DNA of 64,000 nucleotides from Triplophysa rosa (lineage: Eukaryota > Chordata > Actinopteri > Cypriniformes > Nemacheilidae): contig NC_079906.1 of NCBI RefSeq assembly GCF_024868665.1, positions 12,958,807 through 13,022,806 on the forward strand, read 5' to 3'. The notes under the pieces are model-generated. The model saw only the letters and a program-made list of their open reading frames with translations. It had not been told where the DNA came from and ran no database searches. Below are positions 22,859-33,170 of this stretch, one piece after another. Positions within the stretch are counted from its first letter, which is position 1, and every line of letters starts with the position of its first letter. The position numbers and the translations under genes were made by a program.

Positions 22859-24228
22859 CAGTGTTGGGGGTAACGCGTTACAAGTAACATGCGTTACGTA
22901 ATCAGATTACTTTTTAAGTAACGAGAAATGCAACGCAGTTACTTTATAAATTTACATATCAATACTTGAGTTACTTTGTTTTTCAAGTAACTCGAGTTAC
23001 TTTTCAGTCTAATCATTGATTTATATGAACATTTGTTAAACGGCAGAAGTGAAATTCTGAATTAAAAGTAGTGTAGACATGATCGCTTTTGCTTGCGCAG
23101 AAACAGTCGCTAGTCAGACATAAGCAGTGTTGCCATGTCTGCAGTGCTGCAGTGTTCCGGCTTCGTTTTTGATACACAAATCTGGCGACCCTTGACACAG
23201 CGATGGGAGGCCAGAGCTCAGATGCGGAGCTATAGTGTGGCCGCACTCGCCACCATGGACAAAATGCCAGCATGCCGGTCATGCTCAATAGATAACTTTC
23301 AGATCGTGAAATTAGCGCAAGTCGCAACAGCAATGAACTGTCCTGCAAATGCCGATCATGTTTGGAAGATAACTTTCAGATCGCGAAATTAGCGCAAGTC
23401 ATGGCACGCAACAGCAATCAATGGTCTCATGCCTCGTGAATGTAAACATAAGCTGTGTTCGACTGTTTGTGGTGCTGCATGCACAGACACATCTGCAGAT
23501 TTAAATGGGCATGGTCATTGTTAGAAGAAGGGTTGGGGAGTGGGCAGAGCACAGGAGAAAGAGAGGAAACAACTGTCATCTGTTAGTCTCCTCACCAAAT
23601 ACCAGCATATATACAACATAATATGTTAAATGTCATTTATATTGGATTAATCATAATTTTCGTATAACACTATCGAGTTGTTTTGGCTCAAAGAAGTGCT
23701 CAGCAATGCAAAGAGGATCTGTCATATCCCTTATATATTACTTTTTTAAATCTAAAAAAGAACACCCATATTTGCCGGCCAAAAATAATCCTTTTCCCAC
23801 AAAGTGTTACACGACTGGAAACGACTCTGCCGTCCCAAAAGCTCACCGGCGCCATCTTGTGCAACTAGCCGCGCTGTCAAAACACAATAAATATGGAGAG
23901 TGACACCGAAGTTAGCAGTGTCAACAGTAGACAGAGCTCTGATGAGGTGTAGGACTACTGGTCAGGACATTTTTGAAATGTGTTTTTTAAAGAAAATAAA
24001 GGTGTGTTATAGGCTATATAGGATTGTTAAATGCATTACAGTGTTAAACACTAAAGAACAGCAAAGTCTGGAAAAGCATGAGCATCAGTTAGGTGAGGAA
24101 AAAAGTAACGCAAAAGTACTTTCAGTTACTTTCCACAAAAAGTACCCAGGTACCGTATTTAGTTACTTTTTATAGAGTAACTCGATATTGTAACTAGTTA
24201 CTTTTAAAAGTAACTTTCCCCAACACTG
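22859..24228. mobile_element. Non-autonomous hAT-type element with CAGTGTTGGGG ends (nested)
   Basis: The left end CAGTGTTGGGGGTAACGCG and right end GTAACTTTCCCCAACACTG are inverted repeats. Both subterminal regions are full of AAGTAAC/GTTACTT words in opposite orientation, as expected for transposase-binding repeats. Two short frames (23135-23392 and the 18-codon frame at about 23892) lack recognisable domains. It inserted next to, or into the target duplication of, the preceding hAT element; both flanks contain TAAT. Confidence 0.7.
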
Positions 24229-24740
24229 GTTATAATGTCAAGACGAATGCAATAAATACAAATTCTGACAGCTATTAAACAGGAGTTTACTTCGATACCA
24301 CAACTAAACAGCTTTTCTATTTATTTAGTAATTTTTTATCTCATGTACTACTATATAAATAAAATATCTGATTGTGATGTACAGTGCTGTGTTGAGTTTT
24401 ATAATCGTTATACTGTGCTTTATACATATTTGAATAGAGAATTACTCCAATTGGGCATAAAATTGAATCTTTAATGCACAGATTAAATCACAAATTAATT
24501 TAATCCGCCATGTGAGGGATAATAATTGTTTATATTAAATAAAAAAAATTATTTTAACAACGTGACTTTTTGGTCATTAGGACATGCTCATCACGTCCCA
24601 GAAATGTTTTTTGGTACATCGCTGCGACGAATATGGTACGTTCCAGGTATGTCTTCAGGAGGTAATCACCATGTCCCAACAACGTCCAATGTTAAGTCGT
24701 CACGACGAATATGGGAATCACAAAGTTACGTTGCTGGAAC

Positions 24741-25289
24741 TGTCACGGTCCTGCCTTCTTGGTTCTGTATTTCTAGTCGTGTGGCAGGATCGGGACGGAG
24801 CCCTTAGGTTTTATGTGAGAAAGCCATGAGTTGTTAACGTTTTTACTTCTCATGTGCTTTCTCGTGTCTTGTCATTGGCCCCGCCCCTCTCGTTTCGTGT
24901 ATTGCTTCCCTGCCGTGTCTAATGTTCCTCACCTGCCCTGTGTAATTATCCCTCTTTGTCTTGCCTTTATAATACCCTCATGTTTCATTGTCTTGTTGCT
25001 CGGTCATTGTATCCAGTTTGTCTTGTTGCTCGTCCAGCGTCAGCCGTCATTGCCTGTTCTTGTTCCCGTTGTTGCTGTTTTCGTCATCCTAGTAAGTGTT
25101 TAGATTAGTTTGTCAAGTGTTTATTCAGTCTAGTGTCAGTTAGTATTCGTCTTGTTTATCCTGTTTTCCTGTTAATCTGTTATCCCCATCATGGGTCTTT
25201 GTTTTTGTTTCTTTGTTAAATAAAATCTGTTTGTTAACCCCTTCAACCCTGCCTGCCTGCAATTGGGTTCTTTCCTACGAATCGTGACA
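24741..25289 (+). mobile_element. Solo LTR, family A, copy 2
   Basis: A 549-bp unit from TGTCACGGTCC to ATCGTGACA, sharing long blocks with 16470-17038. Flanks are GGAAC (24736-24740) and AGAAC (25290-25294), a 5-bp TSD with one mismatch. A polyadenylation-like TTAAATAAAATC lies near 25217. It sits inside the composite DNA transposon at 20638-25370 and so is younger than it. A plus-strand open frame at 24831-25103 within the LTR has no recognisable domain. Confidence 0.8.
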
Positions 25290-25539
25290 AGAACGTTATT
25301 ATGGTACGTCGTGGCAACGACTATGGTCCGGTCCAGGTACGTCGTCACAACGTAACTGTGTTAGCTGGGTACTACCTTAATCTGTTGAAATCAATGTACT
25401 TTGTACATACACACTGTTTACTTTTATTACATTCTCATGTTTCTGCCTGAAATCTACATTTGATACTGATATTTTATTTCCATATTTCATTTGTTTACTT
25501 ACATATACTTTATTTTATATTTCATTCTATATTTATTTA

Positions 25540-25610
25540 CTTTTACATTTAGTCATTTAGTGGACGCTTTTATCCAAAGTGACTTACAAAGAGTTTAAGG
25601 AGCAATAAGC
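25540..25610 (-). mobile_element. L2 LINE 3' tail fragment
   Basis: The plus strand reads TTTACATTTAGTCATTTAG, then GACGCTTTTATCCAAAG and GACTTACA, the reverse complement of the L2 3' end seen at 17045-17105. The shared sequence continues into GAGTTTAAGGAGCAATAAG. It is a heavily 5'-truncated insertion in the 3' UTR of the second LINE. Confidence 0.8.
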
Positions 25611-25763
25611 TTATTAATATTTATGCCTTACTCAGCACCTTATTTTAATTTTACTCTAATGTTTGTACTTATTGTATGTCTTTTGTTATATGTTCAATGC
25701 TTTGGCAATATTGTAAGAAAACGCAATCACGCCAATATAAAGTACCTTGAAATTGAAAATTGA

Positions 25764-26367
25764 GAGACAGAGGGGAGATGTGAATGGGACGGGCGTGTAA
25801 GTGAGCGCGTCGTGCTTGCGTCTTGGGTGAGAACACTGTCTGTGGTGGAGTACAGGAATAAACTGCAAACACATGATGTAAGTATACAAGGAAATGAAAG
25901 AACATACAGTATATATTAAATATACTAAAGTGCCTTGCCGGTGTCTTTGCTCGGTGGAGTCGCGCAGGTATAGTCGCAAGTCTTTACACTCGTTGGTCTT
26001 CACACGAGGAGGGCTGACACTTACCGCGCCAGTGCAGAGGCACCGTATGTGTTGAGATTAGCGCAAACAGAATATAGCTGAACACGACTTCTCGATTAGC
26101 AAAACAAAGCCTGAACGACTTGAATGGGCCACGGATCAAACAGCGATCAACTAGATCCTTGCTTTTAAGTGCAAAACTATAATGTCTAGCCGTAACGAGC
26201 GACTAACGGCAACTTAATGTGACTTCAGTAACACAGTAACAGAAGAAAAACGCTCGGCATACTACAATCGAAATGAAAAACGACCGTCTGTGACCTGATT
26301 TCGAACTAAATCTGGTCCAAACGACAATTCGTTTCACTAGTTCGCCGCAGCAAACCAAACAGAACTT
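25764..26367. other. Noncoding DNA, no gene seen
   Basis: Moderately GC-rich stretch with CGCG and CACTCG words. The overlapping minus-strand open frames at 25669-26003 show no domain. It leads into the duplicated block at 26368. Confidence 0.45.
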
Positions 26368-27310
26368 TCCGGGAAAGTTCGTGTTGGCCGGTAAACACCC
26401 TCGAGCCACCATTGGTCCATGGCCATTACGTAATAAGTGGGTGTGTTGTTTGTGTGGCCACGTGTGCAGAGGCTATTTGCATACGTCATGTAAACACCGC
26501 CTCCAGAAACAAAGGGGTGTTGGATTGTTCGAAAACACTATACCGTCTCTCAAGGTTTTCGAGCTTCGTTTTACCCCAAAACGCAGAACAAAAGCGCAAT
26601 TCACCTGGACTATGCTGAGCCCTTAACTCTCCGGGAAAGTTCGTGTTGGCCGGTAAACACCCTCGAGCCACCATTGGTCCATGGTCATTACGTAATAGGT
26701 GGGTGTGTTATGTAGCGCCGGCTGGTCTGTGGGAAATAACACGTAATTTTATTTAGCTGAGGTGAGGTCAGATAAGGTCTACATAAAAAAAACGATAACA
26801 TTTGAGCAGCATGAATGCTTTTGAATGCCACGTAGCAGAGGCTATTTGCATACATCATGTAAACCCCGCCTCCAGAAACAAAGGGGTGTTGGATTGTGTG
26901 CGTGCGTGTCTGTGTGTGTGTGTACTTGTCTGTGTACGTGTGTGTGCGTGCGCATCCGTGTGTCTGCGCATCCGTGTGTGTGTGTCTATGTCTATGTGTG
27001 TTAGTACGTGTGCATATTGTGTGTGTGGAGTGTTTTGTATGTGGGTGTGTCTGTCTTCTGTGTTTTCACCTTTTTCTTGTTTTTAGAGGTACAACATTAA
27101 TTGTTTTGCTTATAGTCAATATGTCTCATGTACAGCTGCTTTGTAACAATGAAAATTGTAAAAAGCGCTATAAACAAAGTTGAGTTGAGATTGTTCGAAA
27201 ACACTATACCGTCTGTCAACGTTTTCGAGCTTCGTTTTACCCCCAAACGCAGAACGAAAGCGCAATTCGCCTGGACTATGCCGAGCCCTTTACGCACTAC
27301 TGACTTCTGC
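26368..27310. repeat. Tandem duplication of a motif-rich block, second copy interrupted twice
   Basis: Unit A (26368-26629) starts TCCGGGAAAGTTCGTGTTGG and ends TATGCTGAGCCC. Unit B starts with the same words at 26630 and ends with TATGCCGAGCCC near 27290. B is broken by about 115 foreign bases at about 26712-26828 and by a retroposon at 26898-27188. Each unit contains a reversed CCAAT box, the palindrome ATTACGTAAT (26425 and 26687) and an octamer ATTTGCAT (26475 and 26844). Unit A also has TACGTCA beside its octamer and TTCCGGGAA at its start. Promoter-like duplication is an inference; no transcript start is visible. Confidence 0.6.
26898..27188 (+). mobile_element. 5'-truncated LINE/retroposon 3' end with 6-bp TSD GATTGT
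   Basis: Unit B's sequence stops after GATTGT (26892-26897) and resumes with GATTGTTCG at 27189. The insert is a GT-rich tract followed by CTGCTTTGTAACAATGAAAA, AAAAGCGCTATAAACAAAG and the tail TTGAGTTGA, a familiar fish LINE 3' end. The host sequence on both sides is exactly as in unit A, which confirms the breakpoints. Confidence 0.8.
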
Positions 27311-28089
27311 TGACTGTTCGCTTCTCCTTTAAGACAACACATTTTGTGTTATTTCTGGGACTTTTAACACAACTTGTGTTGTCCCTTTCATTTATTTGAC
27401 ACAAAAACAACACAAAATGTAAGTGTAATAAACACATCCTTAAGTGTGTAAAAAGAAAGCTAGTAAGGCACTTTACAGCATCTTCTGTAATAGAAGGTCC
27501 TGCAATCTGGAGGAAATCTTTTTTAAATGGTTATCAGAACTTGTTTTTTCTTAAGTTAACAACTTTAGTTCAATAAGAAAAGAAAGCAAGCTAAATACAG
27601 TAAACTAAGAAAGAAAAGTTCAGCATATTCTACTTCAGTTATTTTTAGAGATCTGTAATGCTCACTAGAGAGCTTCGAAGTGGTACAGTCACCAAGAGAA
27701 TGATTTATTCTTTACCAATCTGCAGAAATACTAAAAAAACATTTCCTTTACTTTCATTGTCATTAATTTAAAGATATCCGATTTCATAGTCCTGACTGTT
27801 TAGTCTAAAGTGTGGTGTATTTCTCTAGTGTATATATTAGTGAATATTGCTTGCCATATTAAAAATAATTGGTCAATACCACACTTAAACCTTAAAACAT
27901 GGTGTAAATTAGTGTAATTTTGTGTGTCGCTTCAGATGAATGGTTCAAAAAATGATGTTGATGGCAAATTTTAAATGATGTTGCGTTCTGCAGTGGCCAA
28001 GCAACTGCCATTAAGATGAATTGGCAACTGCCAGACAGTTTTCAGTGCAAGTCTTGTCTCATTTTGTTTCTTCCTCTGTCTCTATTTTT
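27311..28089. other. Noncoding DNA with short ACACAAAATGT palindromes
   Basis: From about 27330 to 27420, words such as ACAACACATTTTGTGTT and ACACAACTTGTGTT form short hairpins, possibly a decayed MITE. The rest is AT-rich with nothing to report. Confidence 0.35.
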
Positions 28090-28400
28090 GTCCAGTGCTC
28101 TGTATCTTTCTCTCATGGGCGATGAAAATTACTTTGCTAATCTACTGCCATAAATTACTTTCCTGATCTAATTAATATTTCACGGGTGAGATCGGTCTGA
28201 CATTGCACCTTTATCAAACATTAATTATTTAATTGACTGTTAAGGAGAGATGAATGGGGAGTAATTAGCCAGCAGACTTGAGAGACCCCCTATAGAGTGA
28301 GCTAAGTAGCCCTTACTAACCTGCATGAGCTAATAAGCCCGCGTTAACCCCCGTTTGCTAACAAGGCCTCAGTTTTCACAATCAAATGAAAGATTCCCTT
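28090..28400. promoter_or_regulatory. Candidate conserved noncoding element
   Basis: A 310-bp stretch with no repeat similarity and no long open frame, carrying several homeodomain-like cores (GATCTAATTAATATTTCA, AACATTAATTATTTAATTG, GGAGTAATTAGCC) spaced among AAATTACTTT and TGACATTGCACC. Its texture is unlike the surrounding AT-rich DNA and resembles developmental enhancers of vertebrate gene deserts. Cross-species conservation is the needed evidence and cannot be seen here. Confidence 0.3.
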
Positions 28401-28723
28401 TTTGACGACTGTGTCACACTTTCCATTCTCGTTCTGTTAAGAGCCACAATCAGGAATTCCCAGAAAATATGCCCGATCTCACCTGTAAATACTTTCATTT
28501 AAAGCTAGGGTATACAGGGTAAGCTAGCAATAGCAAGCTAGCTTTAAAGTTTCATTCACTGGTGAGACAACATCACAAAACAAACTAAATAAAAATAATA
28601 ACTCTGTTATAACCTACAGTGATTTTATAAGCTTCTTGAGCAGGGTGCGTAAAGTTGTATACATCAGTTGACAAACAGATATGTTTCCACAGTATATCCG
28701 CTTTAATTATTGTGAAAAGTGAG

Positions 28724-29582
28724 TAGTGCTGGGCGGTATGACCAAAAATTAATATAACGGTGTTTTCCAGATTTATACCGGTTTCCGGTACATGGCAGTA
28801 TTTTTAACCACTTTTTTTACTGATTGAGAGAGGAAATAGTGCTGTTGATTGACTTAAAATGCCCTTTTATACTGTCATGGTGACAGTGACAGTATCCCCT
28901 ATAATAACTGCAATGTTTAGACTTCTTTAACAACTGAATAGCATGCGAAGGTAACTTGCATACATAATATTTAAGCAAATATAGAGAACAGAGCTCAAAA
29001 TAAACTTTTTTCCTTTGAAGCACTGGTGCTCCCAACTTAAAGAGTTAGGAGCATCCATCCTTCTTCTACTGACCCTTATTTCTCATCAAAGAATATAGAG
29101 AAACAGTTCAAACTAAAAACACATCATATTATACGCTTATATTGAGCAGATATGAGGGGAACACGATCGTTTTTTGAAAATGTTTGTTCGTGAGTATATT
29201 TAACATAACGTAATGCGAACTTGCAATTGTTACACTTGTGCTGCTGTTCAGCCGCGAGGTGCGCGCTCCCATTTCGACGGGAAAGAAATATGTAACGTTC
29301 CCGCTCATGCGCGAGACGCACGCAAACATCCAAACGCCTCCGTTTAGCACATGTTTATACAGAAAAATTATGATAAAGTAGTGCCGCGGCATAGAAAGAC
29401 GCATTCTGTGTGAATGGCCGGTCACAGTGCAACAGTGAAAAGGGACCACACTGAAACAGTGTCACGCCGCGTTCCGCACGTTGTTTAAGCGACATACACC
29501 GGTAATGCGGTATATTAAAAATTCATATCATAACAAAATACACACCGGTGTTCGGTATGAACCGGTATATCGCCCAGCACTA
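28724..29582. mobile_element. hAT-type element, TAGTGCTGGGC ends, perfect 8-bp TSD
   Basis: An 859-bp element with ends TAGTGCTGGGCGGTATGAC and CGGTATATCGCCCAGCACTA, flanked by AAAGTGAG at 28716-28723 and 29583-29590. Subterminal ACCGGT words occur in both orientations. An 8-bp TSD and this terminal sequence are typical hAT features. No transposase is recognisable; two overlapping minus-strand frames at 29124-29449 have no domain. Confidence 0.85.
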
Positions 29583-29807
29583 AAAGTGAGTATGTGAAGA
29601 GACGTTCAGCCAGTATAAATAAAAATAATAATGTTAATTAAATATAATAACATAATAAAAGCGTTGCCTACCTTAATACTAGCTTTAATACTGAACATTA
29701 TAAAATAGTGTAATTCAAATGTATTATTTTCCTCAATATTTATGTAAGAAACAGATTGCGAACAGTTTAGAAGCAGACGTTTACTCAGTCAGTCACAAAG
29801 GAGTTTT

Positions 29808-29810
<3 letters not shown>

Positions 29811-29872
<62 letters not shown>
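29811..29872. repeat. (AC)n microsatellite
   Basis: An uninterrupted run of about 31 AC dinucleotides. An open frame through it is an artefact of the repeat. Confidence 0.95.
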
Positions 29873-29874
<2 letters not shown>

Positions 29875-30307
29875 CAACACGTCTATTTTGGTACTGAGCT
29901 ACTATAAATGATTCTTCATCCAATGTAGACAGTTAGTGCATCTCTTTGAATGTAAAACACTGTCTGTCTGTGTATCCGTCCATGAGCTTCCAAATGATGT
30001 CTCAAAATATTTTTTATTTTACAGTTAGCACAGCCTGTTACATACAAAAGAACACAAATTGCTCACTGTTAAAATATGATTTAACTATTGACACTCTTTT
30101 TAAGAATGGGGTAAGCAATGAATTATACATGCTCATTCGAGCATTTTAATTGGTTGGATAAATGAAAAAGCTCCACCTTCCATTTGTCTCTGATCATTCA
30201 ATTTCAGAGACCAAAATGGATGGAAGAGAGCCTGTATCTCCGATGAGTGGTGGTTAATATTGCAGACCTCTGAGGCCACAGATAGCACTTTAAACAACAA
30301 CCAACAA

Positions 30308-30335
30308 CCCCCCCCCCCCACACACACACACACAC
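30308..30335. repeat. Poly-C plus (AC)n tract
   Basis: About 12 cytosines followed directly by eight AC units. The 400 bases on either side show no gene. Confidence 0.9.
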
Positions 30336-30776
30336 TGAAATGATGTGAAGACAGGTCACAGGACGCTGTCGGACACAGACTAAATACAAAAATGGAGACT
30401 TAGAAATGAGGGATTGAAGGCAGTGATGAAAAGAGATGCGATGAGATGACCATTAGGATACAGGTGGGATTCTCTTCTGTGTGACACACAAATAAGTCAC
30501 TTAAACAGTCACATACTTGCAATGCACATTAATAATTTTATTAATCTATTTTTATTTAATAATAAATTTATTTATTTAGTTTTGTGTCAAAATGTTTTCT
30601 CTTGATATAACTATTTGTATTGTTCAGTTCTGACTTCTATCTCTTTTCTACTCTTTCAAAAAAAAAGACTTAGCTCTGTATACTGTGGTAGGCTAAATGA
30701 GACCAGTTTTCTTTTATTGCGCTTATGCATTTTGTTGTCCTTATGTTCTTCCAATTGCTTCCATTGTTTCCCTCAT

Positions 30777-30830
30777 CTGTAAGTCGCTTTGGATAAAAGC
30801 ATCTGCTAAATGACTAAATGTAACTATACA
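30777..30830 (+). mobile_element. L2 LINE 3' tail fragment
   Basis: The segment TGTAAGTCGCTTTGGATAAA followed by GCATCTGCTAAATGACTAAA matches the tail of the L2 element at 17045 in the opposite orientation. Only the extreme 3' end is present. Confidence 0.85.
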
Positions 30831-32613
30831 TCAAAAAATATATATTTATTTTTATTATTATAAAAAATTGCAGTCTTTTCTGTAATTTGACGTGAAAATC
30901 TGTGAAAAAAATCTGTAAATTACATTTTTTACACATGAAAAATCTGTTGAAAAAAGATTTTACATTAAACATTTACATTGTAGAAAATTGAGAGAAAACT
31001 GAAATACAGATTACGAAAATCGCCGCTTTTCACTAGTCTGGACATGTGTGTACTGTCCGTTTGTGGTTGTATTTTAACGCATTGCTCCTGTAACAATGAA
31101 CGTTTATAACAACTATGTACGTTTCCCCCTGCCACATGCACACGCAGCCTTAATCAGATTACAATGGTGAATTATGGAGATTAATGTAGACACTGGGCAA
31201 CTGATCCCTGCTGAGAGTTTCTCTTAAATAAAATGTCATTCATTATTATTCATTATCTCTGAAATATGTTTTTGAGTCACAAGGAGCCATTTTATCAATG
31301 TCAGACAGAAACCCTCTTGCATGCTTTTATATTTTTTTTATTCAATTACACACACACACACACCCTCTCCCTTTCAAAGGTCAATTTACCTGTCTCTTTT
31401 TAGTCCTGTGATCTCCTCTCCTTCTCTCTGTTCCACACACAGACACACACGGGGTTAATTTCCTACTCTCACCTGTCTGTCTCTGTGGGGCTGCAATAAT
31501 GCCCTTGTCCACTTATCTTAATTACGTGTCAGTGAGCGTATCTGTGTGACAGTGAAGAGTGTGTTTGTGAGTCTGAGTGTGTGTGTGCGCTTGTGTGCAA
31601 TGTGTGTTGCATTTATTGAATTTGGGACCTTTAATCTTCTCATCAGGATGGACTGAGAGTCTGTTAGGAACATTGTGGAAGAAAAGACCGTTCTGTTCCA
31701 AGACACACACACACACATTTTTTCTATAATGGTGGGGACTATTTATTGACATCTTCTGTTTTTCTAATATTATTTTCCCCTATTCCTACCCCTAAAGTTT
31801 AGCAATCCCAACATCGTCAAACAATAAAAACGAATGTTCTCCATCCATCTTATACTGGCCCAGCCCGCCTGTCAATTTTAAAAACTCATTGTGGCACTTG
31901 AGCTTAAAAGTTTGCCCACCCCTGCCCTAAACATTAGGCCTACTTCCTTTTTACATATTTGTGTTTTGTTGTTTTAAAACTATATACATACAGCACCTTT
32001 TAGTAGTACAGAAATATTGCATGATGTCGTTAAACTCATGATGTCATAAACTCATGATCAACGCCAACTTGTCCTATAGGCAATATAGACAGTTGCTTAA
32101 GACTCGATGTATCCAGGCCTTCATAATTTAACCAAGTCAGATATTACCATTGTCAAATATGCAGATCATTGCTTCTTTACTTGAAGATTTTTATACCGCA
32201 CATGTTGACAAGTTTTATAATATTGCTTGGCCAAGAGACTGACCAGCCCCTTTTATGATTTCCAAAGGAGCAGACAGACAGTCATGTAAATAAGGAAGTC
32301 TTAATCTCATGTGTAACATACAGTATCTGTTGTTATGTGGCGTATCTGTATTTGCCCCCATCTGGATTTTTGTATATGCAACACATGTGTAGAGGAAGAT
32401 GTAGCCTATAGAGTGTCCAAATACACTGAAATTTGAAAAGTATAAAGAAGAAAACAGAAAACAAAGATTGAAATAAACAGCAGTGTGAGAGAAAAATATT
32501 AAATGGATGATTGTTTGTGCAATGAGGAAAATCTCAGTGTGTTTTCTTTAAAAATTGCAACAGAGCCAGATTTATTTCAAGAGACAAGATTGGCCATAAA
32601 TGATCAGTATATT
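30831..32613. other. Noncoding DNA with small AC microsatellites
   Basis: Short AC/GT tracts occur near 31350, 31435, 31575 and 31702. The stretch 31480-31560 (GGGGCTGCAATAATGCCC, CTTATCTTAATTACGTGTC) is non-repetitive and might be regulatory. Open frames at 31518-31752 are CA/TG-rich by-products. No gene seen. Confidence 0.4.
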
Positions 32614-32737
32614 CAGGGTGTCCGCGGGGTCTTAAAATGTATTAAAAGTTGATAAATAAATTTAGAGAAAATTAAGGCCATTAAAAGTATTAAAACGTCT
32701 TAAATGCCATTTTCCAAGGTATTCAATTTTTTATCGT

Positions 32738-33041
32738 TGTAACAAAGGCTCAATAAAAGGGAAGGAAGGAGGCGGGAACCGGCGAACAATCAGAAACTTT
32801 TAATAAAAAATAAACAAACAATAATACAGCAATAAAATAATAAACAAACATAAACAAAACTTAACATATGTCCGGCCCGGTGCTCTCTCACCGTATACTC
32901 CTGTCGCTCATCCTTTTATGCTTCCGATCTCCTCCGTGAGAGATGTGTGACCGGTGTAACGCCCAGCTGACACTCATTATCACTGGCCCCACCGGCCTCG
33001 CTTCCTCCTCCCACGGCTCTCGTCACGCCTCCCTCGTCACA
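32738..33041 (-). mobile_element. Solo LTR, family B, copy 1 (perfect 5-bp TSD ATCGT)
   Basis: A 304-bp unit flanked by ATCGT at 32733-32737 and 33042-33046. On the minus strand it runs from TGTGACGAGGGAGG to TTTGTTACA. It contains a TATA-like GCATAAAAGG, a poly-A-like ATTAAA and the block GCCGGTTCCCGCCTCCTTCC. The sister copy at 42297-42542 lies in the opposite orientation. No internal retroviral-type genes are attached. Confidence 0.85.
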
Positions 33042-33170
33042 ATCGTTTTTTTTCATATTTGTCCAAAGTAGGGATGCGCGGAATGTTCTGCAACCGAAAA
33101 TAGCCAAAAAAGCATGATGTGTGATATGATCAACCCGCACAGGGAGAGAGAGAGAGGCGCGCACGCTTTA

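Larger units (their letters stand above)
20638..25370. mobile_element. Composite DNA transposon with ACCCAGCTAACACAG ends (3-bp TSD ACT)
   Basis: The left end ACCCAGCTAACACAGTACG and right end CGTAACTGTGTTAGCTGGGT are inverted repeats, flanked by ACT on both sides (20635-20637 and 25371-25373). Subterminal sequence on both sides consists of repeated ACGTC/GACGT words, for example AACGTCCTAGCCACGTCC and GACGAATATGG. The element itself would be short: most of its 4.7 kb comes from three later insertions, at 20956-22854, 22859-24228 and 24741-25289. It encodes nothing of its own. A 3-bp TSD suggests a PIF/Harbinger-like origin, but this is inference. Confidence 0.75.
19960..25763 (+). mobile_element. 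3' end of a second LINE, split by three later insertions
   Basis: Pieces of one plus-strand LINE lie at about 19960-20433, 20586-20637, 25374-25539 and 25611-25763. The first two encode its C-terminal domain. The last pieces are AT-rich 3' UTR ending in a TTGAAATTGAAAATTGAG tail after AATATAAAGTACC. Between them sit a SINE (20434-20585), a 4.7-kb DNA-transposon nest (20638-25370) and an L2 tail (25540-25610). Removing the nest with its 3-bp ACT duplication joins the frame directly to a stop codon, which supports this reconstruction. The clade is uncertain. Confidence 0.6.

Noticed and set aside
23013..23392. Open frames inside the CAGTGTTGGGG element
   Set aside because: Opposite-strand frames overlap and contain no transposase motif.
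26203..26674. Two minus-strand frames sharing the same N-terminus
   Set aside because: The shared start comes from the tandem duplication; the frames then diverge into unrelated sequence.
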